Below the pieces are notes generated by a model. The model did no database searches and was not told where the DNA came from. It saw only the letters and a program-made list of their open reading frames with translations. The position numbers and the translations under genes are program-made. Of a stretch of DNA of 64,000 nucleotides, positions 12,205 to 26,408 are shown piece after piece (position 1 is the stretch's first letter; each line of letters starts with the position of its first letter). This stretch comes from Crotophaga sulcirostris (Eukaryota; Chordata; Aves; Cuculiformes; Crotophagidae): the NCBI GenBank assembly GCA_013397455.1, contig VYZB01000120.1, forward strand, positions 1,140,670 through 1,204,669. The letters run 5' to 3'.

Positions 12205-13920
12205 CTGTTTTAGAGAAAATACTTTTCTATCAGATAACTTTACATTTTTCTTTATGCAGAGGAGATAAAAGCAGCAGAAGTTACTGGTCACTGTAGCCCT
12301 GAAATGTTATCTTAACCATACAAATCAGCCACCCTGTGTCTAGTTAAGGACTAGCTTTTCATAAAGTGGTCTTCCAAAAAGGTTTTGAGATTATTAAAAG
12401 TGTGCTGGAAAAAAAAAAAGTCAGTGTTGCATTTTAAAAAGTGATCACTCAATTTGCATATATTATCTAAGTGTCTGTGTGTGTATACATCCAAGTGTAA
12501 AGTGTGTGAGAGAGTGTGTGTGTGTAAGTAAACGGGCTCAAACTCTACAGAATTTCATTTAAACTGGGTCATGATCCAGAATTGTTTCAAAAGTCATTAA
12601 TTCTTACCTGTTTGAGCAGGAAATGATGTTTTCTTCTGTTCTGAATTAGATAGCTATCCAGATAAAAATGGTGATAATACAGTTAACACACACACAAAGA
12701 CCCCCCCCCCATTTGCAAAAAAAAGACAAAGCAGCATATTTTGGTTAAACAGAGTATGTACAACTCTCTTTACATTTTTTGTGATTTCCTTTATTTTGGT
12801 GTTTTAGCGAGGGTCTAAGAAATGGGTTTTCTCTCATGCCGATACATTTTTACATTTAATTACAGGAAGAAACATCTATTTAACAACACATAAAGGAAAT
12901 TGAGGAGAAAGAGCAGTCTTAGCTGCAGTATTTTCCATGGCCTTGAAAACCTTCAGCCAGTCTCAGCTGCTATAAATTGACATAAACTCCAATATCTTAA
13001 AGCTGCTTTGGTTTCCGTGACCCAAGGAGATGGCCTCTGGGATTTGTGGGACCATTGTATAAATATCAGAGCTTTCAGCCTGCCAGGGTTAAAATAAATA
13101 ATGCTTTTGGTCCAGCCCTGGTTCCACACTTAGGTGTTGCTCCTTGATTTAAGCAGCATCACATGAAGCAGCAGAGGGGAGGTGGGAGCCTTCAGGCTGC
13201 TTTGCCCTTCTCCCCAGCAAAACCCCTACCAGGGTGTTGCCATTTTTGTCTTGCAGATGAGGAACTTTTAGCTGAAGGGGTGAGATGCTGCTCTGGCAGT
13301 GCCTTTCAGCCACAGGAATGATTCATTCATGTGAGGGCAAAACAAATTAAATGATAGGTCTCCACCAGCTCTACCCAGGCAGTCGTGCCCATCTGCAGTG
13401 GGTGGGCCGATGGACACACAGGGGCAAGAGTGGACCAGCTAAATTGTTAGCAATGTAAATGCCTGTGGAATAGGATGTTTTAATTATGTTACTTTTCCCC
13501 TGAGATAAAAGAGGCAATGATGAACTCAAACTGTGGGAGCTGAGGATTAGCAAAAGGTGCCAATTGGAGCTTTATCCACAGGGAAAAGGCAGTGGTCTGT
13601 GAGGTGCCAGGGATGCTCCCGGCAGTGAAGCACAGAGCAGTTCTTCCCCACAGCAGGTTTGCTGTACCAGCAGGCATAGCTGAACGCTGCTATCATCATA
13701 AACTTCCAGCTATTTTCATTTCATCAAAACAAAGTTTGTCCCTAAACAGGTACAAAATGCTCTAAAAAGGGACTTGGACTTTTTCTAACACTAGAAAAAT
13801 GCAGCCAACCAAGCCCTGCATCTCGTGCCCAGGTGGGGAAGGTGTATGCAGGGATGCTGGGAAGGGCTGAAGAACTTTTGCTGGTTGGAGCTGTGCAAAC
13901 AGCTGAAGACAGAGAACCAG
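12205..13920. other. Intergenic with simple repeats, no gene seen
   Basis: Contains a GT-rich simple repeat (12471-12525), a (CA)n run leading into ten C at 12701-12710, and otherwise unremarkable sequence. Confidence 0.5.
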
Positions 13921-14636
13921 AGAATCATAGAATGGTTTGGGTTGGAAGGGACCTTAAAGCCCATCCAGTTCCAACTCCCCTGCCATGGGCAGGGACACCT
14001 CCCACCAGACCAGGCTGCTCAAAACCCCATCCAACCTGGCCTTGAACACCTCCAGAGAGGGGACAGCCACAGCTTCCCTGGGCAACCTGTGCCAGTGTCT
14101 GACCACCCTTAGTGTGAAGAATTTCTTCCATTCCCCCTCATCCTATCACTACTTGCCCTTGTAAAAATCCCCTCCCCAGCTTTCCTGTAGCCCCTTCAGG
14201 TACTGGGAGGCTGCTATAAGGTCTTCCCAGAGCCTTCTCTTCTCCAGGCTGAACAACCCCAACTCTCTCAGCCTGTCCTCACAGCAGAGCTGCTCCAGCC
14301 CTTTGATCATCTTCATAGCCCTCCTCTGGACCCGCTCCAACAGTTCCATATCCTTCTTATGTTGGGGATTCCAGAACTGGACACAGCACTTCAGGTGGGT
14401 TCTCACAGAGCGGAGCACAGGGGCAGAATCCCCTCCCTCTCCCTGCTGACCACAGGGCTTTCAATGCAGCCAGGACACGGTTGGCCTTCTGGGCTGTGAG
14501 CGCACACTGCCGGCTCACATTTTGCTTCTCATCAATCAGGACCCCCAAGTCCTTCTCCATAGGGCTGCTCTCAATCCCCTCTCTTGTACTTGGGATTACC
14601 CTGACCCAGGGGCTGGACCTTGGTCTTGGCATTAAG
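13921..14636 (-). mobile_element. CR1 LINE fragment, 5'-truncated
   Basis: The 3' end at 13921 carries AGAATCATAGAATGG (minus-strand CCATTCTATGATTCT). The minus strand encodes broken pieces of the CR1 ORF2 C-terminus in two frames: [18 protein letters not shown] (within 14357-14632) and [17 protein letters not shown]...[14 protein letters not shown] (14149-14418). The frame change shows it is dead. Confidence 0.93.
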
Positions 14637-17600
14637 AGCTTAGGACAGTTGCAGGGTTGAGGGACTTAAGGGGATCTGGGAAACACAAAGGAATACCCTG
14701 GGAAGAGGCTGGGGCAGCTCAGTGCCCTACGTGAAGCAGCCACGCTGGTTGCAGTACGGGGTGGTTAATACAGAAACCAAGGTGAGGAAGTAAGGAAGTT
14801 GCATTAGTTTAGTTATTCCAGCCCGACTCCAGGCAAATCCAGCCAGGTCTCTCTGCTGAAGGGGCAGGAGCTTCAGCAGCACTTTGGCTGTCACTAGAGG
14901 TAGCACAGCAGATGCCATGAATAGCCAAGGGAAGTTTGGGCTAGAAAAGGGCAGGCACATTGCAAGCCTTGTCTCACCTCAGCAGCCTCCAAGGTGCCCC
15001 ATGGGAGCTAATCAGTCTCCCAAGTCCCCAGCCTTAATTTTATTGATTTAAAAATAGCCTCTGGCTCCTTAAAGGGTTTCAGCTGAGAATACTCTCTCAG
15101 TCTAGCTGGCTAAAGGGGCCCTGTAAATCCCCACATCATCCCCTGCACCCCCACAAAGGCATTTGTCAAGAGTGGTATAGACATTTCTACATTTCTGTCT
15201 TTGCATGTGCTCTGATTTCCCTGAGGTCTGCAAGAAGGAAACATGGCAGAAGGGGATGGCTCCAGGGCAGCCAGTGCTGGCACCCACCAGAGATTTGGCA
15301 GAAGAAATCCCAACAAGGAGAAGCCCCAGGACTTACTGTAGAAGCCATACACTTTCCTTCTTTGTACTTACTAACTTCTTAGAGGGGTCCTTGTACTGCT
15401 GACACCAAAGGTTAGGAGACTTTGGGTTTTGTTTTGAACACTGATATTGTTTTGCATGTGCAGGAGTGGGATAACTGATGGATTTTGCCATGAGGATGTG
15501 CCAGAAGGCTCAGGGTGAAGACACGTCTCCTGGGCTGTGCCTCCAGGTCCTCTCCTCTGGGCCAGCCTGTTGCCTCCAGCTCAGCCAGGATGCTCCTCTA
15601 GTTAATCTGGCAGTCCAGCTAGTGGACAAAGCTGCTCTTTCACTTGAGCATCTGAAGAGAACTTCTACAGCTTGTTCATAGCCAGCCTGGTTATCCATGT
15701 GCTGATTGCCACAGACAAGACACCATGGGATCCTGAAAAAAATCCATTACACTTAAAAAGATGAGATGCTTGCTTCCATTTCTGGCAGCCTGCAGAGCAC
15801 AAGCACACGGGCAGTCTCCATAAATCTACACACTATGTTGTCCTAATACCCTGCTCAAGTAACCCAGCCCAAGTTTACTCCTTTCAGCTGCACATCCAGC
15901 TCCAGCAGTAAGTTTCTAATCCCAGCAAAGCCTAGCTGCTGCAGGTCTTGCTGCTGAGGAGCCCCACCACGAACTCAGGGTGGTTCAATGGGCATCGGCC
16001 CCGTTAACGCAAGCTCCTGACACCACGATGCTGCAGCACATGTTTCTAGATAAAATTAATGGTGGGACATGTTTCCATCACTGAGAAAAAATTAAATCCA
16101 AGTTCTACAAATACGACATCTTATCAGGGCTGTTTTCCTTATCAGTTTTATTGCAACCTGACTCAAGTGTATGGGCTCCTGGAGCACAAAGCCACATCCA
16201 GCTATGTCTTAGAAAGAAGCTGAAAAATAAGGGAGAGGCAGCTGTTTCTTGCTGCAGTATTTGTGAGGTAATAATAGTAACAATAAAAGGAAGTAAAATA
16301 GAGCAGCTTCATTGTCATATTTTTAAAAAAGAATTCAATTGAATATAAAACAATCATTGATTTTAGGCACTTTGACAGACTAATGTTTGATTCTAACGGA
16401 GTCATTTTCTTAGAGGAGCAGAAAGAAAGTTGCATCGAGAGGAAACAACCCTCACTTTTTATAGAGAGGTGCTGCTGAATAGCACTACCGCAGTCCTTTA
16501 TTTAAATAGGAATAATTATATTGCACAGGAAAGCACATTTGAAAGCAGTTCCTCTGATAATTACTCCTGAGGAGGAATGTATCTGCTGCATTCACCAAAG
16601 CCTGAAGGCTGGTCTTGTATCACAAAGGATCATCTGCATTGTGGCTAAAATTAAAGCAAAGGGAGAGGAAACAAGCAAGAAAGCACATAAAACTCCCAAA
16701 CACCAGGTCCAAAAGAAAGTCCTTTCCACCAAGAAGTGGTGAATTGTCTTTTAAAGTGAACATCTGATGTAGGCAGAGGTGAGAGGCAAATAAGAGAATA
16801 ATTATGCCACACTTTTCCACTTGGAAGGGAATCCCTGTGGGCTCCTTGCTGTACAATGTCCATGCACTGCTCTACACCTTCTGCTTCCCACTGGGTTTCT
16901 ATCGTACCTGTGAGCTCTCATGAAAACCTTTTCTGTGGACAGCATTCATTGTGAAAGCCTGGAAAATTTCTCTGGCCAAATAATTGCAAGCAGAGAGCCG
17001 CTTCTGCTGCTGAAGCAAGGTTTCTTTGCAGTCAGCCTGGATTGCAGCCTGCCTTCTCCATCTTCTTCTTGACCTTAAAATGCTGGACAAAGCAGGTGAG
17101 ACACTGCCTGCGTGAAAGTTGGAGCCTCTCTGGGAAGGTTTAGACCACTCTACCTTCTAGGCAACACAAATCCTTAATTAAATGATGCTTTAAATTCTCA
17201 GACTGTTGTGGTTTCCTGCTTTAGTTATGAAAAGGAAGACCATCTGGTCAGTCCCACTGGAAGTGACTCTCACACAGGCTTTTGTAAGCTTGCAAGGAAC
17301 TTCTCTGCATGGTCAAGGGCAGTGTGGGTTTTAATTTGGACCCAAGGGTCTCCTAAGGAAGGCCAGCAGAATCAAGTGGGTGAAGATAAAAGCCTCTGCG
17401 CACAGATTAAAACAGTGTTGGCTAATACTTCTTATAAGTAGCAAGAAGACATTTTCCCCCATGAAGCCACTCTACGCGGCGAAGGATTCGTAATAATGTG
17501 TATGTGTAGTGGTGAGGAGAGGTATTTGATTACTGCAGAACAGACCATGTACAAATCACGTCCTCGCCTTTCAGGCAGCATGCTCAATATGTGCTGGAAA

Positions 17601-18198
17601 GAGCAATCGATTCATTGCCACTAATGGGCCTAAATGACCCATTCAAAGCACTGTGATGGTGCAAGAACCAAAAGGTTCTCCTCAACCACATGATGGTAAA
17701 AAAAGCCTGTGTCTAGAATGAAAAAAAGAGGAACAAGAAGGTTTAAAAAAACAACCACCTTCAGACAAAAATAAAGGTGCAGAAGGTGGCAGGTGGCATG
17801 GGGTTACCATGGGGCACATTAGACTCAGAAGAGCAGCTCAGGTGAAAGCCAGTGTGAGAAGGATCTGGCTCTCTGGGAGCAGGAACAGGATGCATAGGAA
17901 CTCGACATGGAGGATGTCAACCTAGGCATCTCCATAAGCATCTGGGCTGGGCAGGCTCCAGAAGAAGCAATCTTTCCTTGGAGTTGAATGGTGTTGCTCC
18001 CTGGCAAAGCCTGGGCTGCCCTCTCTCCATTTGGTTATACAGGAAGCCTGGGGCTGAATGCAAAAGGCCCAGATTTTGTGTAGTAAAAACTTACTTCTGC
18101 CTGTACACAGAAAAGGATGCTCAGAAGAAAAGAGTTGCACAGTTTCAGCAATCCATAGAAATACTGTGCTACATCCGGCAAAAAGAGTGGTTGCAAGG
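14637..18198. other. Intergenic, no gene seen
   Basis: About 3.5 kb of unremarkable sequence with only short open frames. No repeat family or RNA gene was recognised. Confidence 0.5.
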
Positions 18199-18960
18199 CA
18201 TGAGGTTCAACAAGGCCAAGTGCTGAGTCCTGCACTTGGGACAAAACAACCCCGTGCAGCGTTACAGGCCTGGGGAAGTGGCTGGAGAGCTGCCTGGCAG
18301 AGAAGGACCTGGGGGTGTTGGTTGACAGCCGGCTGAATATGAGCCAGCAGTGTGCCCAGGTGGCAAAGAATGCCAATGGCATCTTGGCCTGTATCAGAAA
18401 CAGCGTGGCCAGCAGGAGCAGGGCAGTGATTGTGCCCCTGTACTCAGCACTGGTGAGGCCGCACCTCGAGTGCTGTGTGCAGTTCTGGGCCCCTCACTAC
18501 AAGAAGGACATCGAGGTGCTGCAGTGTGTCCAGAGAAGCTGGTGAAGGGGTTGGAGAACAAGTCTTACGAGGAGTGGCTGAGGGAACTGTGGTTGTTTAG
18601 CCTAGAGAAAAGGAAGCTGAGGGGAGACCTTCTCACTGCCCACAACTGGCTGAAAGGAGGTTTTAGCGAGGTGGGTGCTGGTCTCTTCTCCCAAGTAACA
18701 TGTGATAGGATGAGAGGGAATGGCCTGAAGTAGCACCAGGGGAGGTTCAGATTAGACATCAGGAAAAATTTCTTCACTGAAAGGATTATCAGGCACTGGC
18801 ACAGCTGCCTAGGGGGGTGGTTGAATCACCATCCCTGGAGGTGTTTAAAAGATGAGGTAGATGAGGTGCTCAGGGATGTGGTTTAGTAGTGGGCAGGTAC
18901 AATTGAACTTGATCTCAAAGGTCTTTTCCAACTAAACGATTCTATTGTTCTATGATTCTA
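18199..18960 (+). mobile_element. CR1 LINE fragment, 5'-truncated
   Basis: Plus-strand CR1 3' part. Pieces of ORF2 are readable in three frames: [20 protein letters not shown] (18315-18545), then [20 protein letters not shown], then a stop-broken tail. It ends TTCTATTGTTCTATGATTCTA at 18960, the typical CR1 terminus. Confidence 0.93.
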
Positions 18961-20734
18961 ATTAAGAAAGTGCAGAGTTGGCTCATAATTTAACGTAATA
19001 TGGTTTTATTTGCCTTATAGGCTCTGTGTGTGTCATTATAAATTATTTTTTGGATTGTACTTCATAAAACAGAATATTTGAAATGCCTTGCTGCAGAATC
19101 AGTTCTGTGAAGAGCAAGAGGAACTGATCTGAAAGACAAACAAGCACCATCTGAAATGTGCATTTAAAGACGACTGAGGCAAACCTGAAGTAGCCTGGCC
19201 CTTGAAAGCTACAAAGGACATGTGATCAATCTAACAAATAATTCAAGGAGAAAAACACTAACCAAAAATCCCAATATATTCCTCCAATTCCCGGTAAACT
19301 TGGACTGGAAGAAGTTCAGCCTCTCCCACCATGCGATTAAAAGAAAATAAAATGTAAAAGCCACAGGAGGAGTTGCCAGTGTACTTCTGCTGCCGCCCAT
19401 AAGCACTTACCATGGACTCCACAACAGCAGCTGAGGAACGGGCAGTGCCATCAGCCCAGGGACTTCTGTGTTGATTTGTCCGTATCAGAAAGTTCATGCT
19501 CATGGAGCAGGACACTGATTCCCCATTAAAACAGTTCAATTCATTTATGTCCTCTAGAATGGCTATAGGTAATTACTTTAAAGTCAGCTGAAAGGGAAAA
19601 TGCTTTCAATCGCATCTTGTAGTTAGAAAGCCTACTGAATCTGATCAAGACTCACCACTGAGTCCTCCTTTGCCCATATTTACCTCCACGAGCACGTGGG
19701 CATCTTGGGTGGCATGAAAAAACATTTCTAGACATCTTAGGTGGAGAGAAAAAGCTTAAATATGCAAGATGAATTTACTCCATATTGATCCAGAGATGAG
19801 CATGGTTTTTAACTATCAAGTCAAATTCAGGACTTTGTGACTTCTTATGCATGATGGTGTTCTAAAATCCATTGAAACCATTGTTATGATTGACAGTCCT
19901 TTGTGAAAACAGGTAGGATTCATTGACTGAACATTCCTTGGAGGTGGTTGAGAGTATCTGAGACACTTGCACGGAGCTGGCAGACAAGATATCTATCCAG
20001 ACCTGTGCTCCTTCATAGCAGCGGCTTTAGGCCAAGTGGGTACCCTGCAGTGCTTGAAATACTTGACAGCTACAGAGAGAAAGCTGGATGCCACCCTAGG
20101 AGTTTTTCAAGTGTGAAAAACTTGCTTGTTCGCACTTCTGGGCTGTGCTGTGAGCTACCAACTTTACCGTCTCAGAATATGCTCTGCTGGCATTCAGCGT
20201 GGTGACTACAACCATAAAACACGGAAATAAAAGCATTTCTTCCCTCTTGTCTCCTGTGAAAAGGAGAAGTGTTCATGGCAAATGTAAACACAGCTCAGGT
20301 TTAGCAAAGGCATGCACCTGTGTGATCATCCTTGGGGGCCCATTCTACAAGGTCAACCTCACACTATTATGGTCAACCTCATCACCATGACATCCCAGCA
20401 TCTCTTTGGTCCTGTGGCCCTCTGAGGAACCACTGGCCATGCAGGTTACACCCTGACTCTTCTGTGACTTAAACTAAGGAGGACACTCACCAGAATTTGT
20501 TTTCCTTAAAAGTAGTATCCAAATCCAGCTCTTTGAAGATGAGAGGAGCAGGGCGTCTTTCCTGGAGTGATTTTCCTAAATCATAAAGTCACATGTATTT
20601 TCCTTACTCTGTAAGAAGCTTCGGTGGAAATAATGCAACTGCAACAGAACATTGCGTAAGCAGCTCAGACCAGTATCTGCCTTTCACACTTCTGAGTGGG
20701 TTTTTTTCCCCTGTGTTGTAACAGAAGGTGTTTT
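18961..20734. other. Intergenic, no gene seen
   Basis: Ordinary sequence, with no gene or repeat recognised. Confidence 0.5.
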
Positions 20735-21282
20735 CATAGAATCATAGAATGGCTTGGATTGGAAGGGACTTCAAAGATCATCCAGTTCCAACCACCCTGC
20801 CATGGCTAGGGAAACCTTCCCTGCCGCTTCCGAGCTTTGATCAGGTTGCTCAAGGCCCCATCCAACCTGGCCATGAACACCTCCAGGGACGGGGCATCCA
20901 TACCTTCTCTGTACAACCTGTTCCAGTGCCTCACCACCCTCACAGGAAAAGATTCCTTCCTAATACCTCACCTAAACCTCTCCTCTTTCAGCTTAAAAAC
21001 ATTACCCCTCATCCTATCACTGCACTCCCTGATAAAGACCCCGTCCTCAGTTTTCTTGTAGACCCCCTTTAAGTACTGTAAGGCTGCTATGAGGTCTCCC
21101 CTGAGCCTTCTCTTCTCCAGGCTGAATAACCACAACTCCCTCAGCCTGTGGTCATATGGGAGGTGCTCCAGCCCTCTGATCATCTTCGTGGCCCTCCTCT
21201 GGACTCGCTCCAACAGATCCATGTCCTTCCTGTGCTGAGGACTCCAGAACTGAATGCAATATGCCAAGTGAGGTTTCATGAG
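20735..21282 (-). mobile_element. CR1 LINE fragment, 5'-truncated
   Basis: Minus-strand CR1 3' end starting at CATAGAATCATAGAATGG. The open frame at 20968-21279 reads [20 protein letters not shown] and further [20 protein letters not shown], which is the ORF2 C-terminal region. Better preserved than the copy at 13921. Confidence 0.93.
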
Positions 21283-23574
21283 AGTAGAATATTTTCTAAA
21301 ATTCCTATGGTTTCTATAATTACAGAACTAGAAGAGTAAGAATTTAGAGGAAATTTCTGTACTTTATGCATTCACAGATAACCTAGCTGTATATTCCATT
21401 TGCTTGACTAAATTACACACCAGCAATAACTGCTTTAATGCAACAGCAGAGATGGTATTGCCCTCACATACCCACCCCCCAATCCCCCAGCAATAAAAAT
21501 AATCTTGACCCATACAAAAATCCTTTAGAACTGTTGATTATATGGCATCAAAAAAGGAGGTTATTTGAAAAAAAGGCTTGACTAGAGAAATTACTGCAGG
21601 CATAAAAAGCACGGTATGTGTACGATAAGGTGACAATTTCAGCAATTTCCAGGTAAGGCATTTTTTTGAGTCCCATGAATTCATGCAATAAATGCCACTA
21701 GTGGAAGGCTCAGTGCCCACACTGTCAAGCAGCCTTGCCCAAAAGCGCTTTATTCTGTCGTCATCCACAATATAGAAATGTCAGGTTGTTGCTAGGCTCT
21801 CTTCTGGATTGAAACAACTCTTCCTGAAACAAAACCCAGCTGCTGTTCCAGTAACTTGCACAACAGACACTCCCAAAACGCAGCGCGGACAAGGCTGAAC
21901 CAGTTCTGGCTTCCTTTGCTGTATATAAACATGCAAAGCTATCCCAGCAGGTTCTCATCCCTCAAATGTCACATCCCCTTTTGTTTCATGCTATTAATTC
22001 CAGTGGGCTGCAAAAACCCCCAGCCCTCAGATTTCTTCAGGCTTTTGAACTGAAAACCAAGGAAAACATACTGAATGGAATAATGATGGCTTATGGTGAT
22101 GGCTACACCCTGCGAGGACAGAGGAGATAACACAGCCACACGCTGTTGGTGTGGACCTGGCCGGTCTGCTCTAGAGAAGGCTGATGTTGAGCAAAACTGA
22201 TGCTGCTGCAGTGCTTGGCCTAGGGCAAGGGACTGGTCCTTGCAGTGGGGCAGCCTTTGGCACCAAAGCTGTGGCCAGTGGCTGTCCATGAGGACATGTG
22301 TGGTGGAGGGAATACCAAAGGCTTGTAAAGCCTCTTCTCTAGAAGTATCTTGCTTCATTCTGGAAACACTGTCGTTATCTGGAGGGGGCACGCTCTGCAC
22401 ACAGAGGTGTGCAAGTACTGCAGGTTTGGTGTGGTTCCCCAAAGCTCACGCTCCCACCAGGGCTTCTCCATTGCCAAAAAAAGTGCCCAAGATGACAAGA
22501 AACAAAGCAGCTTTTAGACAAGAAAACCGGTATGTCCTGACCCTTCTTGGCAGCTGACAACAGTCCAGGGTGGCGTTTAACAGATGGAAGTGTGAACAGA
22601 CAGCATTTCTGCTCCTGAATCATTAGAAGCTGAATAGGAATCATTTGCTGCTGCTTCTGCTCTACAACGCCCTTTCAGCCCTCTAGTGCTGCAGTTTTTC
22701 ATCCTTGTATCTCCTCTCCATCCCACACATTCATTCTCAGCAGGCTTCTGGCTCAGTATGTTTGTGATGCATCCAAATTGACTGGTTTTCCACATCACTT
22801 GTGACCTTGGGCTCCTTTCAAACCAGGCCTGCGCTGATGCAAGGTACACAACTTCATGACACAAACTCTTCTTGATGCTGCTGGAATTGTATTTCCTTTC
22901 TTTAAAATGTTTTAAAAAAAGATCAGAGAAGATTGTGTGAAGAAACCATGCAGCTGCAAGTCAGAGGTTTTAACCCCTCCTCTGTCACTCACTCGCTGTG
23001 CAATCTGTGCCCTTGGGCATGCAACTCCTCTGCGATGCCGCTGAGGAACTTGTGGATAACGGGGATTATTTGTTGGTGTAACACTGTTTGAGATGCAGGC
23101 AAGAAAAGAGGATGCAGAGGATGCGTTGGTGAAAAAAATCCCCCAGTGGTTATCTTTGAGCCACACTGCTGAGATAACCACTGCCTGCCTGGACCTCAGC
23201 AACACAGGTGGGCAGAAAGGGCATGAAATGACTGCTGGGGCTGATTCTGTGCAGCGTGGCATCCTCGGCAGACTGTGTCCAGTAGAAGAAGAGTACGTGC
23301 TTCCCCACATACCATCTGCGTGTGTCCTGAATGAGGGGACTGCACTTAAGGATTTTGTTACTTGAACACAGAATTAAGAAAAAAAAGAATAGAATAGAAT
23401 GGAATGGAGTGGAATGGAATGGAATATAGCAGAGCAGAACAGGATAGAATAGAATATAATTTAAAAAAAATATATATATTTTTAAAGAATCCTCCACTTT
23501 CTTTTGATTGGTTTTGTTAGCCCAGCCCCCTCTTCCCAGAGCTGTGCCACAAGAAAGGATCGCCCCGACACCGC
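21283..23574. other. Intergenic, no gene seen; ends at the MBNL2 3' end
   Basis: No coding sequence is recognised. A GAATA/GAATG pentanucleotide repeat lies at 23387-23460, just before the MBNL2 polyadenylation area. Confidence 0.5.
23387..23460 (+). repeat. (GAATA/GAATG)n pentanucleotide repeat
   Basis: Interrupted runs of AGAAT and GGAAT units, followed by a short A/T run. Confidence 0.85.
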
Positions 23575-23595
23575 TCTCGTTTTAAAATGCTTCTT

Positions 23596-23601
23596 TTTAT
23601 T
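23596..23601 (-). terminator. MBNL2: Candidate poly(A) signal AATAAA of MBNL2
   Basis: TTTATT on the plus strand reads AATAAA on the minus strand. It is the last such hexamer before the composition changes from AT-rich to GC-rich, and G/T-rich sequence follows within 40 nt. This is the best candidate for the main 3' end. Confidence 0.6.
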
Positions 23602-25188
23602 TCAGTGGTTGTACATTGGGTGAATGAATTTAACGTCACAACAGAAATAGAATGGCTATTTAACAGACCACTAGTAGTTATATGCTGAAAAAGAGTGAAT
23701 GGAGGGGTTTCTTTTAACTGTTACTGAAATATTCATCGTACGTGTCATCAATTATGCTGGATGAGAGAGGCAAACAAAAAGGTATTTTGGTGAGGTGTTG
23801 TATCCTTTGAAGAAAATAAACACTGAGACATCTCAAGTAACTTGAAACCATGTCCCAGCTACAGTATACACTGTCTCTGTGTTGGCCCATCTCATGGTTC
23901 TTTTAGGGGGGTTTATTTGTTGAGGTTTTTTTTTTTAATTAAACAAAGCATTTAAAATTTAATCATTTTCATTAGACTTTTCTTTTTTTTTTAAATATAA
24001 ACAAAGTTTTGGCAAATAATATTTATACAGAAAAATAGTTTTAGATCTTCCCAAATTTTGAAATAGTCTATAAAATTACTTTATAAATAAATAAAATGCA
24101 GAATCTGTTGTACACGCATTTGCACATCTCTGTAATTGCCTCCTTACTGTTAGCATAGGTTTGTACTTGTACAGTTTTCAGGAATATTACAAAGTCATAA
24201 AGTCGGAAAGTGGATCTCTTATTAAAAATACATCTTTCTTTTTTTGTCTGTCAGTTTTTCTGGATGAAAGACCTGATGTATCTGAAGCTTCGGCATCCAT
24301 GGGCAAAAAATAGTAGTGGATTAATTGTAAAAAACATAGAATAACAGGTATTTCAAAACATAAAAAGTTCACACAAAACAATGTCTTGAAGAGTTATCTA
24401 CATAAAATATTTAAACAACATGGATAATTTACCATTTAGTATTATACAATAAGCTACCCAAATGCCTAAATTAACTATTATAAAAAAATAAAAACAACTT
24501 TGACAGATATAGGCAAGTTGCAGTGTCAACTACCTAGTTATAATGACTGAGAAAGTCTACAAATATTAGTGTTTTAATAGTATATAATGGTGATACCTTA
24601 ACTGCTAGAGTAACAAGTTAAGATACATTATTTTTCCACAAATTAAAACTAATGCAACATTACAAGCACTATGTTAATTTTACAATCGAATTGTGATTAT
24701 TTTTTTTCCTTTCAGATGATCAAATCTCCAGCTTTATATATAAATAGATAGTAATTAGACATCGGACAAACAAGATTTAGCCTGGACAATAATTTCCTAG
24801 GCAAATAATTATATGGTTAGTGCCTTCAGTCGTTCAGAACAGGCAGTGCTGCCAAAGTTTCAAATAGTTTACAATCAATCTGAAGAGGTTAAGTTAAAAT
24901 ACTGCAATCACTAATAATGTCCACATAGAAAACTTATGCTGCAAACAATTATACATAATATCCACTTATAACAGCTGTCTTGTTTTTTTTTTAAACAATA
25001 ATTTAAAAATTATGTCATTTATGTGATACATGTGCAACATATAAAATGTGAAATATGAAATATTTGGTACAATAGTGCTTGAAACAATTCTCAACTCAAA
25101 CAAATGAAATTTTAATTATACATATATAATTACCTTGTAAATCAACAAAGTATTTAAAAAAGTAAACAACATTAAAATCTGCTTCATC

Positions 25189-25226
25189 CATATATATGTA
25201 TGTATGTATATATAATATGTATATAA
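25189..25226 (+). repeat. TA/TGTA-rich simple repeat in the 3'UTR
   Basis: Alternating TATATATGTATGTATGTATA-type sequence within the MBNL2 3'UTR. Confidence 0.7.
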
Positions 25227-26408
25227 TTGTATTAAAGATATCTTCATACTTTTGTGACATAAAATATGCTTTTAAAGAAAAACAATTAAAAGAACTATTT
25301 TTTTTCTCCACTCTAATCTGGTTACAATCTTATAATCCAATTAAAAAAATGCAAATACAGTAATGATTTATTAAACTGAATCTCATTCTACATTCTTAGT
25401 GTTCAGTTAATAGCCTAGATTAAAGTCACCTATGACATCTCAGTGACTCAACTGAATTTTCATTAAATTAGAGTATCATACAAATCTCTCTATCTACAGC
25501 CTTCTTTTTCACCTTTTCTTGTGTTAGCTTGGTCTTTGTTTGTTTGTTTGATTTTACACTTCTAGAAGTTACTTCTTAACAGCTTGGATCTTTTTGGTAA
25601 CCTGACTAGGAGTTTGAAGGATTATTCGCTTCCGGTGAGATTTGACTGTTGGCATCAGGCTCACTTCCATCAAGTCTGATGTGACAAAATTTAGGCACTT
25701 CTGCAAAGTCTCTTTTAAAAACATTATAAATATACTCATAAAATAATATTCTCAAGACTTTTGTTCTTTTGGGGACTGAAAGGGGTACGAAGCTCATACT
25801 GTGCAAACCTTTTTGAATTTTCCTCTGCTATTCTGCTATGATTCAAATGCAACTTCTCCATACAAGTCAAACACCAACCATGTGCACCTAAAGAATTTGT
25901 GCTTTACTTTGGACTTTGGGCTAGAAATATTCAGATTGGCAGGGTGATGTGCAGGACACTGGGCTCCGTTTTGCTTCCTGTGTCTTGGAATTGACTCACC
26001 AGGGGAGCAAAACCAAGGTTGTTTTTTTTTTAACTGAGAAGAAAATCCCCAATCATAATTTGGATGAAAATTAAACCTGCAACTGGGATAAGTTTTTAGC
26101 CAATACAACTTAATTATTGCTGAGCTCGAAAGATTCAAAAACCCTGAATCTCACGAGACTAAATTAACTGGACCATTTTGTTAGGTATAGTTATGGAGAA
26201 GAGACGGTATTTGCAAGAATTAAACTATGTTTAGAAAATCTTTAAACTAAATGTTACCCTTTATGTCTGGAAACATCACAGCTGGTATCAGGTAGTTAAC
26301 TATTTTAGGTTGGAGTATAGTAAGCATACCATATTTAATATTCATATATGACATAGCAGCACTAGCTTTTTCGAGTTTGTGATTTGTCCATAAGAACAAA
26401 TTCTTGAC

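Larger units (their letters stand above)
23575..26408 (-). other. MBNL2: MBNL2 3'UTR
   Basis: About 2.8 kb of AT-rich sequence follows the frame B stop and contains no long open frame. It ends abruptly near 23575, where GC-rich, G/T-rich (minus strand) sequence begins. An AATAAA hexamer on the minus strand sits at 23596-23601, placing cleavage near 23570-23585. A G/T-rich downstream element (minus strand CGGTGTCGGGG, then TTGTGGC) follows. Other minus-strand AATAAA hexamers, for example at 23912-23917, could give shorter forms. A TA/TGTA-rich run lies at about 25189-25226. The length resembles that of the mammalian transcript as I recall it. Confidence 0.75.
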
